In this document: positions 10,712 through 23,528 of the stretch, piece after piece | Position numbering within the stretch: position 1 is the first letter of the stretch | How the letters are laid out: every line of letters starts with the position of its first letter | Assembly (NCBI RefSeq): GCF_030272615.1 | Contig: NC_081415.1 | Span: forward strand, 422,865,757-422,929,756 | DNA: 64,000 bases | Origin: Cryptomeria japonica | Taxonomy: Eukaryota > Streptophyta > Pinopsida > Cupressales > Cupressaceae | Direction of reading: 5' to 3' | The notes under the pieces: generated by a model | Databases searched by the model: none | What the model saw: the letters and a program-made list of their open reading frames with translations, nothing else | Told to the model about the DNA's origin: nothing | Position numbers and translations under genes: made by a program

Positions 10712-11890
10712 TGTATACACATAAAAATGGCTATGAGCAATTAAATAAATATTTTATATTTATTTAATAATTATTCTTCTATTAAATAGTTAATTTGAAA
10801 AGATTAATTTATTTAATTCATTTTTGTGTCTTTCCATTAATTAATATTTTATTAATTAATTCATCTATCATATTCTTCTAATTAATTAAATATCTAATAT
10901 TTAATTATTCCTCTAACCAAGTTAGTTATATATCTAATATTTAATTATCTCCTCCAATCAATTAAATATCCAATATTTAATAGTTATTCTCCTATCCTAT
11001 AGGCTCAAATATTAAATAATTTCTAAATTATTTAATCCCTTTTCCAACTCACCTTCCATCTCCACTTCATCTTCCCTTTGCCAACTCATCCAACATGTGG
11101 CTAAGGAAATTAATATTTCTTAAATATTAATTCAACATTTATCTTCAACTACCAAAACTTAATGAAAATTATGTACGTACACATATTTCATAACCATCTC
11201 CTATATTCTCTCCAACACCCCCTACATCTTGTGAAGGACTTGAGTCCACTTGTCCTATCATGCCTAAATTTTCTCCAGCCATCCCTAGATTCCCTCAGTC
11301 AGCAACCCAGTCAAGGTGAGATGAGTGAAACTTGTCTTCTCCTTCCCCCTTTCTCTCAACCTTCACCTTTGCTCACAACCATTCAAATATGTAGATCTGA
11401 TCATGACCGTTGATCTAAGCCACATCATCTAATCCTCTCAAGGTCTATAAAATCAAGAGCTTCAGTTGAGAGAGAGTTAGACTTCAAGAGACTTCAAATG
11501 CATTTTACAAGCTAATCATATGCATTCGTGAGTTTTTGAAGCAAATAACAATAGCAATTATCATATATTCATATAGCATAATCATTTTAGCATAATTATG
11601 TAGTATTGCATATCATAGTATCAGTTAACTACAAGTTATCAGTCCATTCTTCATATGCCATCTTGGAAGCCATCAGTGCATTGTTTGAGAGCACACCATC
11701 TACAACTAGGAATAGTGGAGTTAGGACACAATGAGACATAAGCCATGAAGGTAATATTAGTATTTTATTTCATATGTACTTCATGTAGTTTCATTGGTTG
11801 AGTTTGGATTTCTTGTAGCATTTCCATTTGTATTTTGTGAAACTAACTTATTGCAGGTAACATTATGAGGATGAAATTCAAGTTGACACA
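10712..11890 (+). repeat. 3' LTR of element A
   Basis: The repeat begins TGTATACACATAAAAATGGC immediately after the polypurine tract and ends about at GTTGACACA. A TATA box, TATAAAA, is at 11446-11452. The AT-rich U3 contains several ATTTAATTA/TATTTAATT words. A splice-acceptor-like TTATTGCAGG lies near 11852. The start shares TG, a C/T-rich step and TAAAAATGG with the LTR of element F, supporting a common lineage. Length is about 1.18 kb, comparable with the 1.07 kb of F. The matching 5' LTR is outside the window. Confidence 0.8.
11446..11452 (+). promoter_or_regulatory. TATA box in the LTR of element A
   Basis: TATAAAA preceded by CTCAAGGTC and followed about 35 bases later by a GAGAGAGAGTTAG stretch, as expected for a U3 core promoter. 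Confidence 0.5.
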
Positions 11891-12029
11891 CAAACTATTA
11901 ATTTAATTAATTCATCTCAACCCTCTTCTCCTATTTATTAAATAAATTATTCAATTTATTTGATTTAATTCACTTAACCAAATTCAGGCCATTAATTAAA
12001 TAAATAAATCACATTTGTTTAATTAAATC

Positions 12030-12285
12030 CTCTCTCACATTTAAATAAATTAATATTTATTTAAATCCCCATAATCCCACCTCTCACATTTAAATAAATT
12101 AATATTTATAAAAATCTTCAAATTCTCACGTCTCACATTTAAATAAATTAATATTTATTTAAATCCCCAAAATCCCATCTCTCACATTTAAATAAATTAA
12201 TATTTAAATTTCCAAAATCCCTCCGTCACATTTAAATAAATTAATATTATTTAAAATTCTAAATCCGTCACCCACTTGCACTTTC
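12030..12285. repeat. Tandem repeat, about 49-bp unit, five copies
   Basis: Each copy starts with CTCACATTTAAATAAATTAA followed by TATTTATTTAAAT and a C-rich spacer such as CCCCAAAATCCCA. The inner part is a near-palindrome. It lies in the upstream half of the LTR-like fragment. A related single copy recurs near 12640. Confidence 0.8.
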
Positions 12286-12369
12286 TAGAAAAAAGCAAGT
12301 TGCAAGTTAATATTTCTCCTACTCCTAATCATGTCTAAACCTCTATTATTAGCCTAATCACCCTTCAAT

Positions 12370-12620
12370 GGTTTTCACATTCCTAAACTAATTGTTAACT
12401 GAAAATCCATCAACTCAAACCTTTATTGGTTTCCTTTAAAGTCTTCAAACCTTTAACGGTTTTATTCTAGAGACTTCTCAAGCCTTTAATATTTTCCCTT
12501 AAAGACTTCAAACCTTTAATGGTTTCATTCTAGAGACTTCTCAAGCCTCTAATGACTTCCTTCAAGTCTTAAAGCATTTAATGCTTTATCCCCCCTTTTC
12601 CCATTTAAATAATTTAAGAT
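12370..12620. repeat. Degenerate repeat with CTTCAAACCTTTAATGG units
   Basis: The phrase CTTCAAACCTTTAA(T/C)GGTT followed by ATTCTAGAGACTTCTCAAGC occurs twice almost intact (about 12449 and 12506), with further decayed copies on both sides. No coding content is visible. Confidence 0.6.
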
Positions 12621-13620
12621 TTATTTAAATAAAATCCAAAATTCACATTCACATTTAAATAAATAAATGTTTATTTAAATATCTATCCAAATGTAAGTTG
12701 CACCAATAAATTTATTCCAATTGAAATCTTAAAATCCCTCCCACTTGCATTCTCCTACAAAACCCACTTGCACACTAACCATCTTCTAGATTCTTCTAGT
12801 CCCTTCTAATTAGCCTAATCCCCTCCTAAACATTTGCACATTCCTTAAGAAGGATTCACTTCTCAAAAGCATTAAAGGCTTTATTTCTTCAACAAGTTAA
12901 CCCTCAAAGTCTTCATAATCCATTAAAGGGTTAAAACTAACTAACTCACTTTTGACCCTTGGTTAGAGAATTTCTCTCCAATTTGACCATGATTATCCTT
13001 TAACCCACATGTCTCTTCAAGCATTCGTTTCTTTGACCATGGTTATCCTTTTACCCTTACACATCCATTTAGCCCTTGGATAAAAGGATTAGCCACTAAC
13101 TCAACCCTAACCAAACCCCCTAGGGTAACCATCATGTCCCTCAAGCATTTAATGTCATTTCTCTCTCCTCTCAAGCCTTCTCATGTTGACACTTTTCAAC
13201 ATATGATTGGGTTGAAAGTATCACATGGATTGAGGATCATACAATCCTAGCCCTTGTTAAGATAACTCAATCTTAACCATCCAATTTCCCATTTTAACTA
13301 TAAATAGGCCTCATTTATCTCATTATCCATCATCCAAGTTTCATGCATCCAGATTTTAGTCTATTTCATCAAGTCTTAAGCTTTGTCTCTCTTTGTTTAA
13401 TCATAATCTTTAAAATTTAGAAGCATTCATAACATTAGCATAACATATTCATGTTAGTATAGCATGTTAGTATAGCTTAATATCCATATCATAGCATAGT
13501 TAGTTTCATTATCATAGTATAATAATCTCCATCATAAGCAAGCTTTCATTATCATATCATAGATCTTAGTTGCATTTGCGTATAGATCTTTAATCAACTC
13601 ATCCCTTATTCTTTAGGTTG

Positions 13621-14514
13621 TCTTTCTAAGGATCAAGTGCTCAATGATCTAAAAGCAACCTTGATTTAAAGAATCCTTGGAGATAGAGAACAATGGAATG
13701 GTTTGAGGAGATGGCTTATTTGAACTTGTTTTCTTTGATAGATCTTTTCATATAATGTTTCATTGGTATGCTTGTTGTATTTGTTCTTAATTGACATTAA
13801 CCATCTTTCTTGCATACGATGAGAATAGAGTATGACCTTTAATCATAATATCTTTTCATTGTGTCAGTCCATCTTCACAGTCATGAGCTTAGATTGATAG
13901 CCATGAATAACACATTATTGTAGCAGTCCAAATATTCAAGGATATAGACAAAGATCTCTGAATAAGGTTTGAGTAGTTCTCAAGTATCGAGTCTTTTAAA
14001 AAAGGAACACTCTAAGGGTATTAATTAAGGGTTTATCCTACTGTAAAGTCAAAGAAAGCTATAAGGATTCAAAACAAGCCTAGTAGTTAGTCTAAAGTCA
14101 TTAATGATGAATTAAAGACAGTAATAAGAACTTTTGACAAGCAATCTCAAGCAGAGTATAACAAGATAGACAATGAGCATGAGTATCAAAATGTAGTAGA
14201 ATGAATGGTTTTGTCACAATGGCAATACTTCAAGAGGAAGACTAGTCACAATTCTCAAGGGGTTCAAATATGATATAAAACAATCTCAAATAATGAGGTA
14301 TTCAAACCTAAGATGCATGTCAAATAGAGAGTTTTCTTAAACAAAGTCATGAGATCACAAAGTAGCTTCAAACCTTAAAAGGATGGTGAATAAGAAAGAC
14401 GACTCAAAATGTCAAAAAGGATAGTCTAAATGCTGATATAGACAATTCATAGGGCACAAGCATGAATAACAGTCCCAGCTATAAGACACAAGATAGAGAA
14501 ATGACAATCATAAA
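13621..14514. other. Non-coding stretch left of solo LTR E
   Basis: No ORF, domain or strong repeat is seen. The base composition and phrases such as CAAGGGGTTCAAATATG resemble the stretch to the right of E (19371-20800), consistent with one sequence split by the E insertion. Confidence 0.4.
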
Positions 14515-14570
14515 TGTAATACCCTGCTAGGAAACCCCGAAGGGATTAAGCTTAAACACAAGAATAGAGT

Positions 14571-17404
14571 GCAAATAATAATAAAAAAAAAATTAAACAC
14601 AACACAATGGTACGATGAGCTATCAAAGTTTAGATTACACAACGGAAGACTTCAAATAACACCTAAAGAGTTTCCCAACGTGATTACTTAATTCAACATT
14701 TAACTCGACTCACGCTAATTAATCCAATTAAGCTAATTAACTTAATGATAAGATATTACTTTAAACAAGGTTAATTTATTTTAGTAAGATAAAATTATAG
14801 ATCACATGATAAGGTTCATCCATTGAGGTTAAAAGTATAGGTAACATGATTAAGGTTCATCCAATAAATTTTAACCATACGTTACGTTCAATCTTTCATC
14901 AAGGCATAAGTTATGCATCTAATTTCATAACATACATTAACTTCATCATAAACTAATGAATACTTTTCATGCATACTTAATTTCATTATCAACAACTGAT
15001 TACATTCCATTAATCAAATCTACATTCTCTCATGATCCAAATTAGTGCATTTAAATAAGATGACTACATACATGCATTTAAGATTAACTTTATCTAATCC
15101 ACATTATACATACTAACATAATACCATCCATACATGCTAAATTAAAAAGGAAATATAAGAACATAAACATCACATAACACCAAAATGACATCAAAGTTCA
15201 CCCCTAGAGGGCTACATCTTCGGGTCTGTTCAACTGCAAGACCCCTCTGATAATTAAATAATAGTGAAGAATACATAAGGTTCACATCATTACAATCCTG
15301 TCATCAAGGATTACATAAACCAATAATACATATGACCACTTCGGTCAAATAAATACATGAATGATCCATGAATAGGAAAGGATCCAACTGAACATAATAA
15401 GAAGCAAATACGTAGATCAACTTGGAGCATCCGTGAGACTAAATCCTCGCAACCCATGGTCTAACATGAATATCAGGTTCTCACAAGGGCGTAAGTAACA
15501 TGACGACTCCACAACAATGCTCCTATCAAGACAACACAACAATGCACTAGCGAACATAAGGGACAAGTGTCATCACATAACCTAGCATGGTTACCATGGC
15601 AGGTCTTTATAGGTTCTGGCCCCATCCACTGGGTTACCCAGACAACCTATTCCGAACCTCCGACCCATCGAAGCCTTATGTGGACCCACACATCCTTTTG
15701 TGACGACAAGGATGATGGTTTGCCGTTTCAGGCCTTCTCACAACATGTCGAGCCTATACTAGCACCCATCCCATATGTGAGGCACAACTAACTTACTTAG
15801 TGATTCAATAACTAACTCTCTAATATGCTATTAGGTTATCACTTATTTAGACACACTTTTGATAGGTTACCCAACAACCACTTTGAGCGTGGCCCCTAAT
15901 CGAAAGCCACTTTCCCAAATGACACTAGACTACACTCAAATGAACTCCTAAACCAAGGAATACACAAGGTCAAGCAAATGGAGTTCAAAATGATAGGAAT
16001 ACCCACTTGGTCAAACAAAACTTCATACGAGGTGCACTGACTGACGATACTCTGACTAGAGACCTGACTGTGAGAGTTGAGAAACACAACACCACAGAAG
16101 CCTAAAGATCTTCTGCAAGCTGAATAATCTGTTACAAGGAGAAGCAAGGAAGCAAAAATAACTAAAAGCAAAAACATAGAAAAATATGCTCAATATTCAC
16201 AAAAATGTGTAATGTGATAAATAATACAAAGAAAAGAAAATTAACCTCTAATAGGTCAAGAAACCCTAAAAGGGAAAACCTAGGCTTGCACATAATAATT
16301 AATAAAAGAATTAATTATTATGCACCTAATGTTAGCTTAAGTGTAAATAGAGATAATAGGGAACTTAAAGAATTAAACAAATATTGTTTAGTTAATCAAG
16401 ACCCGATTACTCTAACACTAACTAGCTATGGTCAACCACGAATCTACATTCGACACCCGCATAAAGGACATGACCGGTTACAACACCATCACAAGAAAAC
16501 AGTCAAGACTCGAGATCAAGGACATAAGCAGGTACCCAATTCAATCATACAACAATGTCCAACAAAAAAAAATCAAAGACTTGCCATTTCTTAAGCAAAT
16601 GTGAATACACAAATTAAACATGCATAGGCATAGATTGGAAAAGACAATCTTCTTTCCTATTGTTTACACACAACAATCGATCTAGTTTTCTAAAGGATCT
16701 AAGTTTTCAAAATATAATAACATAAAAATCACCATTACAAGGTAAATTCAATACCACAGTTGCAATAGTACAATTTTGCCGATTTCCCAATACAGAGAAA
16801 AATATAAATTAAACAATTTATTTTACTAACTGAAAATATCATTTACTTACCAGTTTCCAAATGATGCATTATTTAATTCCCAATATTTCCAAATAACACA
16901 TTATTTAAACTTCCAAAATACCCAATGATATAATATTCTATTTTTAATTACTCAAATACTATATTATTTCATTTTTAAAATTTCTAGATAACCTATTATC
17001 ATTTAATTTCTCAAATAATATACTCCTGAACAATATATTATTTAAAATTTACCAAATAATAAATATATTGTATTTTCAAAATTTTCCAAATAAAATATTA
17101 TTTTATCTTTTTCCCAAATAAGATACTTCCTTGCATGTATAAAAAAAAAATGCAAATTAAACATTAACTAATAAAGTAGAATCTGAATATTAATTACTGT
17201 ATATTTGCCATTATACATTTAATTAATAACAAACTAAACATCAATTATTATTTAATGTCTGAATTAAATAATAATTAAAACTTAATTTAGAATATAATTA
17301 TTATTATATTAATATATATATTTTTTTAAACAATAAAAAAATATATAAAAAAGAATGCAAAAAACCCAAAGGGGTACCCATGTGGGGCCCCTTGGTAGCT
17401 CACA
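14571..17404. other. Left interior of E: no gene recognised
   Basis: ORFs at 15567-15791 (+), 15896-16177 (-) and 16205-16594 (+) are 74 to 129 codons long and show no domain. The third is Asn/Lys/Arg-rich and looks like chance coding in AT-rich DNA. From 16800 to 17350 the sequence is dominated by ATTTAAT/AATATATTA words. Confidence 0.5.
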
Positions 17405-17617
17405 CTACCATTGTTAGCGCTGCTACCAAATGGTAGCAGGCCGCTACCAAATGGTAGCAGGCCGCTACCATTGGTAGCATTGCTACCAAATGGTAGCAGG
17501 CCGCTACCAAATGGTAGCAGGCCGCTACCATTGGTAGCATTGCTACCAAATGGTAGCAGGCCGCTACCATTGGTAGCATTGCTACCAAATGGTAGTAGAT
17601 CGCTACCTCTGGTAGCC
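17405..17617. repeat. Cluster of eleven GCTACCA-TGGTAGC hairpins
   Basis: The palindrome GCTACCA(AA or T)TGGTAGC is repeated eleven times, alternating the loop types AAAT and ATT and the spacers AGGCC and ATT. The first copy (17405) and the last two (about 17581 and 17602) are degenerate. ORFs of Leu/Pro/Asn/Gly repeats on both strands are products of the array, not proteins. Each unit can fold as a seven-base-pair stem in RNA or as a cruciform in DNA. Confidence 0.9.
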
Positions 17618-17629
17618 CGCTACCTCCCC

Positions 17630-17680
17630 GCGTGGTGGGGGTTTTCATGCCACGTGGGGGGGAGGGGGGGGGGGGGGTTA
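17630..17680 (+). other. G-rich tract with quadruplex potential
   Basis: After the hairpin cluster come GTGGTGGGGG, then a CACGTG G-box-like core, then a run of seven G, one A and fourteen G (17656-17677). Four or more G-runs are available for a G-quadruplex on the plus strand. Run length may be affected by sequencing error. Confidence 0.6.
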
Positions 17681-19370
17681 ATTTATTTTTATTTTTTATT
17701 TTTTTACTTCTTAAAAATAAACAAACCCCCATTTAAAAAAAAACAGTCTCAGACCGAGACTTAAAATATTTTCCAGTAGCCCCATGGTTTTTATAAAAAA
17801 AATGATAAAATTTGTTGAATAACCTCCCAAGCAAATTTTCTCAACCAGAAACCCATATTTGGGCATAAAGATTCATTCCTCACACATCTATTCCATCAAT
17901 CTGCCAAACTACAAACTAATCCCAATAAGAAACTTAATTAGAAAACCTTCAATGGAGTTTAAACAAAAATCATCAAGAACAACCAAACCCATTTTTTAAT
18001 TTTATTTTTGAAAACCAATTTGAACAACCAAAAATGCAATCCGGAGGTTTGGAAAGGAAGCAAGGAGGTTTTAAAATTCATAAATTAAACTACAACTCTT
18101 TCATTTCCCAAATAAATGAGATTTTTAACCTTCAAAACTAGATTTCTACAGATTCCAAAAATAATTTTTTTAAACAGAGAAACCACGAAATAAACCAGAG
18201 ACCTACCTGATTCAGCAATCCTGGAAGAGATTTGAAGGAGAGCCCAACTTGCAAGCTCCAGAAATCCTTCTTCCTTAAAAAATATTCTCCCATAAAACAT
18301 TTTCCAAAATGTCTCTCCCGGAAATATTTTCCAAAAATCCTCCTCCCCAAAAATATTTTTCTAACCTAGGTTAAATGGCAAAGTTTTTTGACCAAAAATC
18401 TCATTTCTAAAATAAAAATACTTTTACACAATTTATTTCTAATTTAGAAAAATCAAAATGCCTCTTCCTCATTTAATTTCTAATTTTCTCAATTTTAACA
18501 AAAATAACCTTTATATTCCAAAATATTAATGAAGGTAGAATATATATTTTTAATTAAAATAAAATCCCCAAATTAATCTTTCACACTTTATCAAATATAT
18601 ATTAAACTTGCTTTTCTAATTAAAAATGATTTTCTTAAATACTTGAAATTAACCTTTTCTATTCCAAAATGCCAAAGAAATTAAATTATTTCTATTTCAA
18701 TTAAATTTAATCTTTCCTTTCAAAAAGCATAACTAAAAATATTTATCATTTAAAATTAACCATTTAATTGAACTTGCTACCAACTTGCATTGAGCAATTC
18801 TAATTAACGATTAATCGCATAAAGGGAACCTATTTAATTTAATCCCTTAATTTCTAATGCATAAACACACATTAAATTAAATTAAATTAAACATTAAGGA
18901 TTAATTACTCAATTTAACCACACACAAAACACGCAACCCAAAAATACCAAGCAGATAGACGACTTGCATACCCACCCAAAGGAAATACCGATGACGACTG
19001 ACGACACTCACTTGAGCAAGAGTATGGTCAAATAAGGGTCTTACGACCACCTAATCCAAAATCTAAGGGCCAATGAGGAACACTCAAACCTGCAAATTTA
19101 GGTAGAGGCGAACCTCGCACTCATGCGGTGTTGTACCTGCAATCTCCTGCAACCATGAATCACACAAGCATACATATATATTTAATGAAAGTGTTAGCAC
19201 AAGATTAATAACACGAATAAGGAGAAATAATAAACTTACATACGAATTGATGTGAAAACCATATTAACAGGTACACACAATAATCAAAATATCTATCTAT
19301 AATATGATTACATGATAAACTAACCAAGGTCAAATCGAGATGAGAATCTTATTAGGGTAGGGGTACTACA
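17681..19370. other. Right interior of E: AT-rich, no gene recognised
   Basis: The minus-strand ORFs at 18085-18350 are short and overlap one another in two frames; neither shows a domain. Words such as AAATATTTTCC and TTAATTTAA recur. The final 400 bases before the right end are more balanced in composition. Confidence 0.4.
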
Positions 19371-20552
19371 TATGAGGTTACAAAAATATCTTTGTACCAT
19401 TCAAGGCAATCATGGATGATACATGCCATAGAAAAAATGTAGTATGACAACAACATTTAATCAAACTCATCATGTATACCATGTTTTGCAAAGAGGAATC
19501 ATAATGACAGTAATGGCACAGGTATGACGTATCAAGATCAAATTACATCCATTTGAAGCAATCCCAAAGTTTGCTACAACTACAGTAAAGGAAAAGATAG
19601 TAACAAGGCATACATTGCTGTCACATCAATATACTCCGAGTGAAGCCTCACAATACAATCTTATTCTAAGTTCACTGTCAAAAGCATAATAAGCATTCAT
19701 AGACAAAGTGCAAGGAGTAACCTCCTCATATCAATGATTAAGGCCTTAATGAGCATCCATCATTTGAGTCACCAAAGATACAAATCATAGAGATAGATGA
19801 ATCAAGACAACCTCATAATTCAAGGTGTTCCATGTATGTTCAGAGAATACAAACATCAAACAATGAGTTCAAGCTACATAGCCAAATATCTTCAAAATGG
19901 TGAATGGTTACAATGAAAGAACAATCCTTTAATTGGTACAAAGGGCAAAGGAATTGAGGGTATAAGCCCCAGGTAGTCCAAGACACCAGAAATAGCACAA
20001 AGACAACCTCAAATAGCTTCACACATCATAAAGATAGTCACATAAAGGTGATTAGAGATAGTAAGAAGGAATCAAATAATGACCATAAATCCTGCTACAA
20101 GTCACATTATGGATAGTGAATAAACATCAAATCAATCACAACCCAACATATAGTGATTTCAATCAAAAGATAGAGCAAAGGTATTGAGATACTCAAAAAA
20201 TAATAGAAGCCATCCCCATTAGGGTATTCAAAGAAATAAATAGTGAATCTCAAGGGTTTGCAACTTCAATCCAAAGGATGGGTCAATACAAAATCAAGAT
20301 AGTGATCTTTCAAGCCAAGAGGGCAATTATGGGCATTTCCCTTTGTACCTTTCCATGACAATAAGAATGTCCATAATAGCTACAACCAATAAAAGCTCAT
20401 AGTCAAATAGAATGTTACAAGAATTCACAATCAAATAGAAGTCACTATTATGAGAAAAGCATTATCAATGAGCCAAATTTCAGCCCTAGAAGAACAAAAG
20501 ATAAATCATAGCTTAGGAACAATGAATACTACAAGAGAACAAACCCACAGTA

Positions 20553-20732
20553 TGAAGGGTTTTGAGCATTCATAGCCACGAAGGACCTTTAAGGTCAAAA
20601 TTCTATCAAATCACAAAAGGGCATTCAAATCTCTGCATGGTGAAAGAAGGGTTTTGAGTAGTCACAACCACATAGGAACTTTAAGGTCAAAAGTCTATCA
20701 AATCACACAAACGTATTCAAATATCTACATGG
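20553..20732. repeat. Tandem duplication, about 90-bp unit, two copies
   Basis: Copy one (20553-20640) and copy two (20641-20732) both read GAAGGGTTTTGAG, then CATAGCCAC or CACAACCAC, then TTTAAGGTCAAAA and TCTATCAAATCACA, ending CTGCATGG or CTACATGG. Several substitutions and small indels show it is not recent. Confidence 0.75.
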
Positions 20733-22527
20733 TGAAATGATCCAATGATAGACACATCACATTCAGTAGTAGCCTGGATGCTTTCAAGAGCAGTGATAAC
20801 TGTTAAAAAAGAAAAATGCACAGAAGAATAATGATAATATATTTCATTGTACAATAAAGATCCTTCATCAAATATAGAGCATAGATTTTGGTGAGCTTAC
20901 CACGTATTTTCCTACAAGAATCTCCAAAAAAAATCTCGAGCAATGACAACAAATGAAGTGCATCTGATCTCAAACTCTAGGTATCATGGCGACAACTCAC
21001 TCAAACAATAAGAAGCAAATGAAGAAAAGATCGATTATTTTGATCTTTTTGTTTATTTTTGAGTTAGGGTTTTGAAACCCTAAAGGAGCCCAATAGAAGC
21101 AAAGGGCTTTTTGCCTTTATCATTTAAAAAAAACTTTATTCTCATGTTTGTGTCATGGTTCTTATTTGCCTTGTATTTCTTCTAAGTGTTTTATAAACAC
21201 ATAAAAATCCTTTATTTATTGGATGAAGTTTCAAACTTGTAAAACTTTATTAAAAATGATGATATAAATCATTTTAATAAGTGTCATTTATCAATGCAAG
21301 GAAGATACATTACTTTTTGAAAAAGGCATGGTCTCAAAGAAGATTAATTAAGTCTTGAAGTTTTAGCTTGCATCTAGGAGATAATGGAGGTGATTTGCAA
21401 ACATGTGGAGCAAAAATGGGTGATTTGGTCACCTAATGGGCATTTCAGTTTCAATTAATAGGTGATAGAGTATGGGTCAAAGAGGACTTTTAGGCATTTG
21501 ACTCCTTGTTTCTTGCAGTTACACCCCTATTTTGGAGGGGTTTTCAGTTACATTCGACCCCTTAGAGTTATGTTCAAATTGGCAACTCTTTCTGCATATT
21601 TGGGGAGATTCTCATTTAGTTAACTGCCTAATTTTGAGGAGAGGTGACAACACAACATGTTTAGGAGCCAAAATTCAAATTTGAATTTTTTGGAACCTTT
21701 TTGTATAAGTCTCCTTCTTTTCTCTTCTTCTCCTCATGTTTTGAGTATTGTATCTGCTCTAGCAACTTTTCCATACTTATGTAACTCATTTCTTATGAGT
21801 AATTTCCAGATTTTTGTATGAGCATATTTATATTTTTAATGAGAAAGACTCCTTCTTTTCAATAAAAGGTTTGTTCCCTCTCTTATATATGTGTTCTAAG
21901 TGTTGTATGTGAATTCTTTTGATGAAATTGTTGTGATTTTTACTCAATAATCCTTCATTTCATCTAGTTCCTTCAATGTGGAGTCATGATATAGCGTTCT
22001 ATAGTGCAGATTAGTGATTATGTTGTGTTATCAGTGAATGAAATTGTGAAAACTATATTGTTTTCTTTTACACAAGCATAAAAAAAAAACTTAAACTTGT
22101 CATATGAGACATTTATGCAAAGTATGCATTGATGAGTTGTGAGCTGATTTAGTTTCATTATTGAATATTTTGTGAGTTCAATAGAAAAGAAGGTCTAGTC
22201 ATTTCAATTGGTGCATCACCTTTTAGTAGTTAGTTTTATTTTTAAAGCACATCTCTTATCCTTTTCCCTGTCAAGTGTTATAAGTTTTAGGATATCAAAA
22301 GGGATCCAACCCATAATCTGGAGGTCTACTCTTTCCATAAGATACCCACAGCCTGAGAGTAGTCCCATGTTGCACGGGATTGCAAAATTTCATATTTGCA
22401 TCGGGTACAAATCCATGTGACAACAAGGATAATGCCCCAATATATGGTTGTCAAAGATCCATTCACTCTACCTTCTAGGAGAGGTCACTCTACTCCTCTA
22501 GATGTCAACATGGATGCAATTAGAATA

Positions 22528-22826
22528 CCCATGGTGGACTTGAATCTTAGTCATGTGCTTCCCAACCCCTTCCAAAGAGAGTTGGGGATTGGTCATCTCA
22601 TGGTTGGTCACTACCATCTTGACCACCTTCAACCACTTCTAATCCTCATGACTAAGGTATCTTTGGATTATTGAATTCCCATGGTGGACTTGACCCTTAG
22701 TCACATGTTTCTCATCCCTTTCCAGAAAGAACTTGGGATTGCTCTTCTCATGTTTGGTCTTGCACATCTTGAGCACCTTCAACAAATTTTAAGCCTCATA
22801 ACTAAGGTGCATTTGGATGTTTGAAT
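22528..22826 (+). repeat. 150-bp in-frame tandem duplication, possibly an old coding remnant
   Basis: Copies at 22528-22677 and 22678-22826 begin CCCATGGTGGACTTGA and have almost the same length, 150 and 149 bases, so one frame runs through both. Read on the plus strand they give IPMVDLNLSHV...PFQRELGIGHLM and IPMVDLTLSHM...PFQKELGIALLM, each ending in a stop (the first TGA at about 22672). The protein-level resemblance may simply reflect the DNA duplication. I recognise no family. Confidence 0.5.
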
Positions 22827-23528
22827 ACTAAAAATCTATTTACCTTTCCTTGGTTATTCCTCATGTTCATGACACTAAGCCCCATACTAAAGATGAAAAT
22901 AAGGAGACAATGATTACCAACTCTAGGACCTTTTTCCTAATGGCTAGGATATTCCCAATGTCCTAGGAAACCCAAATGATCATGATCACCTAATACTTTA
23001 GCTCTTGCTACTTGTATTTCTTTCTTTTGTTTTTTTATTTAAGGCATGGCCCCTTAAATAAAATTTTGGGGTTCGACTTTTTCCACCCACCCCTTTTTTG
23101 GGATAGGTGTAATATAAAATTCTATGCATAGTAATATACAATACTTGTTCTTAAAATGATTGTTCATATTGGAAATAGAAAAAATTCTTAAATGGACTTC
23201 TAATGGGGATCTATTCTTTAGAAAAAGTATAGATGATTCCATTTTGATGTTTACGTTGACTATTTAACCCAATATTTTGGGTCATGGTTGAGGTGTTTTA
23301 CCATTAAAATTTTGTTTGTGCTATTCTTTTGGTTAAAAATTAATATATTAATATGTCTTGGTGATTTAATCCAATTTTTTTGTTAAGGATTAAGCATATT
23401 AGTTTTTGGGTATTTCATGTGGCTTCCTTTTCATGATATATTTTTATTTCTAAAAGACACTGCAATAGTGAACTTAGCATAGCTATACCATTTTCATTTA
23501 ATTTTGTGTCCACCTTGGTGGAATGCCT

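Larger units (their letters stand above)
1..11890 (+). mobile_element. Element A: Tat-lineage Ty3/gypsy retrotransposon, 5' end outside the window
   Basis: Seen: from left to right the region carries an aspartic protease, a G-patch, a reverse transcriptase, RNase H, a second RNase H of the archaeal type, an integrase without a recognisable chromodomain, a long 3' non-coding part holding an antisense ORF, a polypurine tract and an LTR that begins TGTATACAC. Known: the dual RNase H and extra ORFs between pol and the 3' LTR are hallmarks of the Tat lineage of plant Ty3/gypsy elements. The gag region, primer binding site and 5' LTR lie before base 1. The copy is dead: pol contains many stop codons and at least two frame changes. 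The target-site duplication cannot be tested because only one end is present. The LTR end at about 11890 is estimated from a terminal CA and may be off by a few bases. Confidence 0.87.
11891..13620 (+). repeat. LTR-like AT-rich fragment with TATA box
   Basis: The fragment has no coding sequence. It has an AT-rich, repeat-filled first part, then CTATAAATAGGC at about 13298 (TATAAATA 13299-13306) followed by a CATTATC/CATAGCATAG-rich tail that resembles the R-U5 composition of the LTR of element A. It looks like an LTR of a third Ty3/gypsy family, but I see no clear TG start, CA end or target-site duplication, so the borders are approximate. It abuts element A at 11890. Confidence 0.45.
14515..19370. 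mobile_element. Element E: putative 4.86-kb solo LTR
   Basis: The stretch begins TGTAATACCCTGC and ends GGGGTACTACA, giving TG...CA ends with an imperfect terminal inverted repeat (TGTAATACCCT against TGTAGTACCCC). The start is also like the LTR start of element F (TGTAATACCCT). The interior lacks any retroviral domain and differs in composition from its flanks, which look alike on both sides. Against it: the flanking pentamers ATAAA and TATGA do not match, so there is no target-site duplication. Orientation is not settled. A solo LTR formed by LTR-LTR recombination is the simplest reading; a non-autonomous element with no coding part is the alternative. Confidence 0.45.
19371..23528. other. 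Non-coding stretch between E and the tandem duplication holding B
   Basis: No conserved domain is found on either strand. It contains two local tandem duplications (20553-20732 and 22528-22826). The long AT-rich non-coding style would fit the untranslated part of an old retroelement, but no LTR, polypurine tract or primer site could be fixed. Confidence 0.4.

Noticed and set aside
16205-16594. 129-codon ORF inside E
   Set aside because: It has Asn/Lys/Arg-biased composition, no domain, no neighbours, and lies in an AT-rich LTR-like region.
17411-17764. Repeat protein LLPNGSRPLP
   Set aside because: It is a reading of the hairpin array and the G-run; both strands give similar repeats.
14510-19375. 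Target-site duplication for E
   Set aside because: The flanking pentamers ATAAA and TATGA do not match in any small shift I tried, so I do not claim one.
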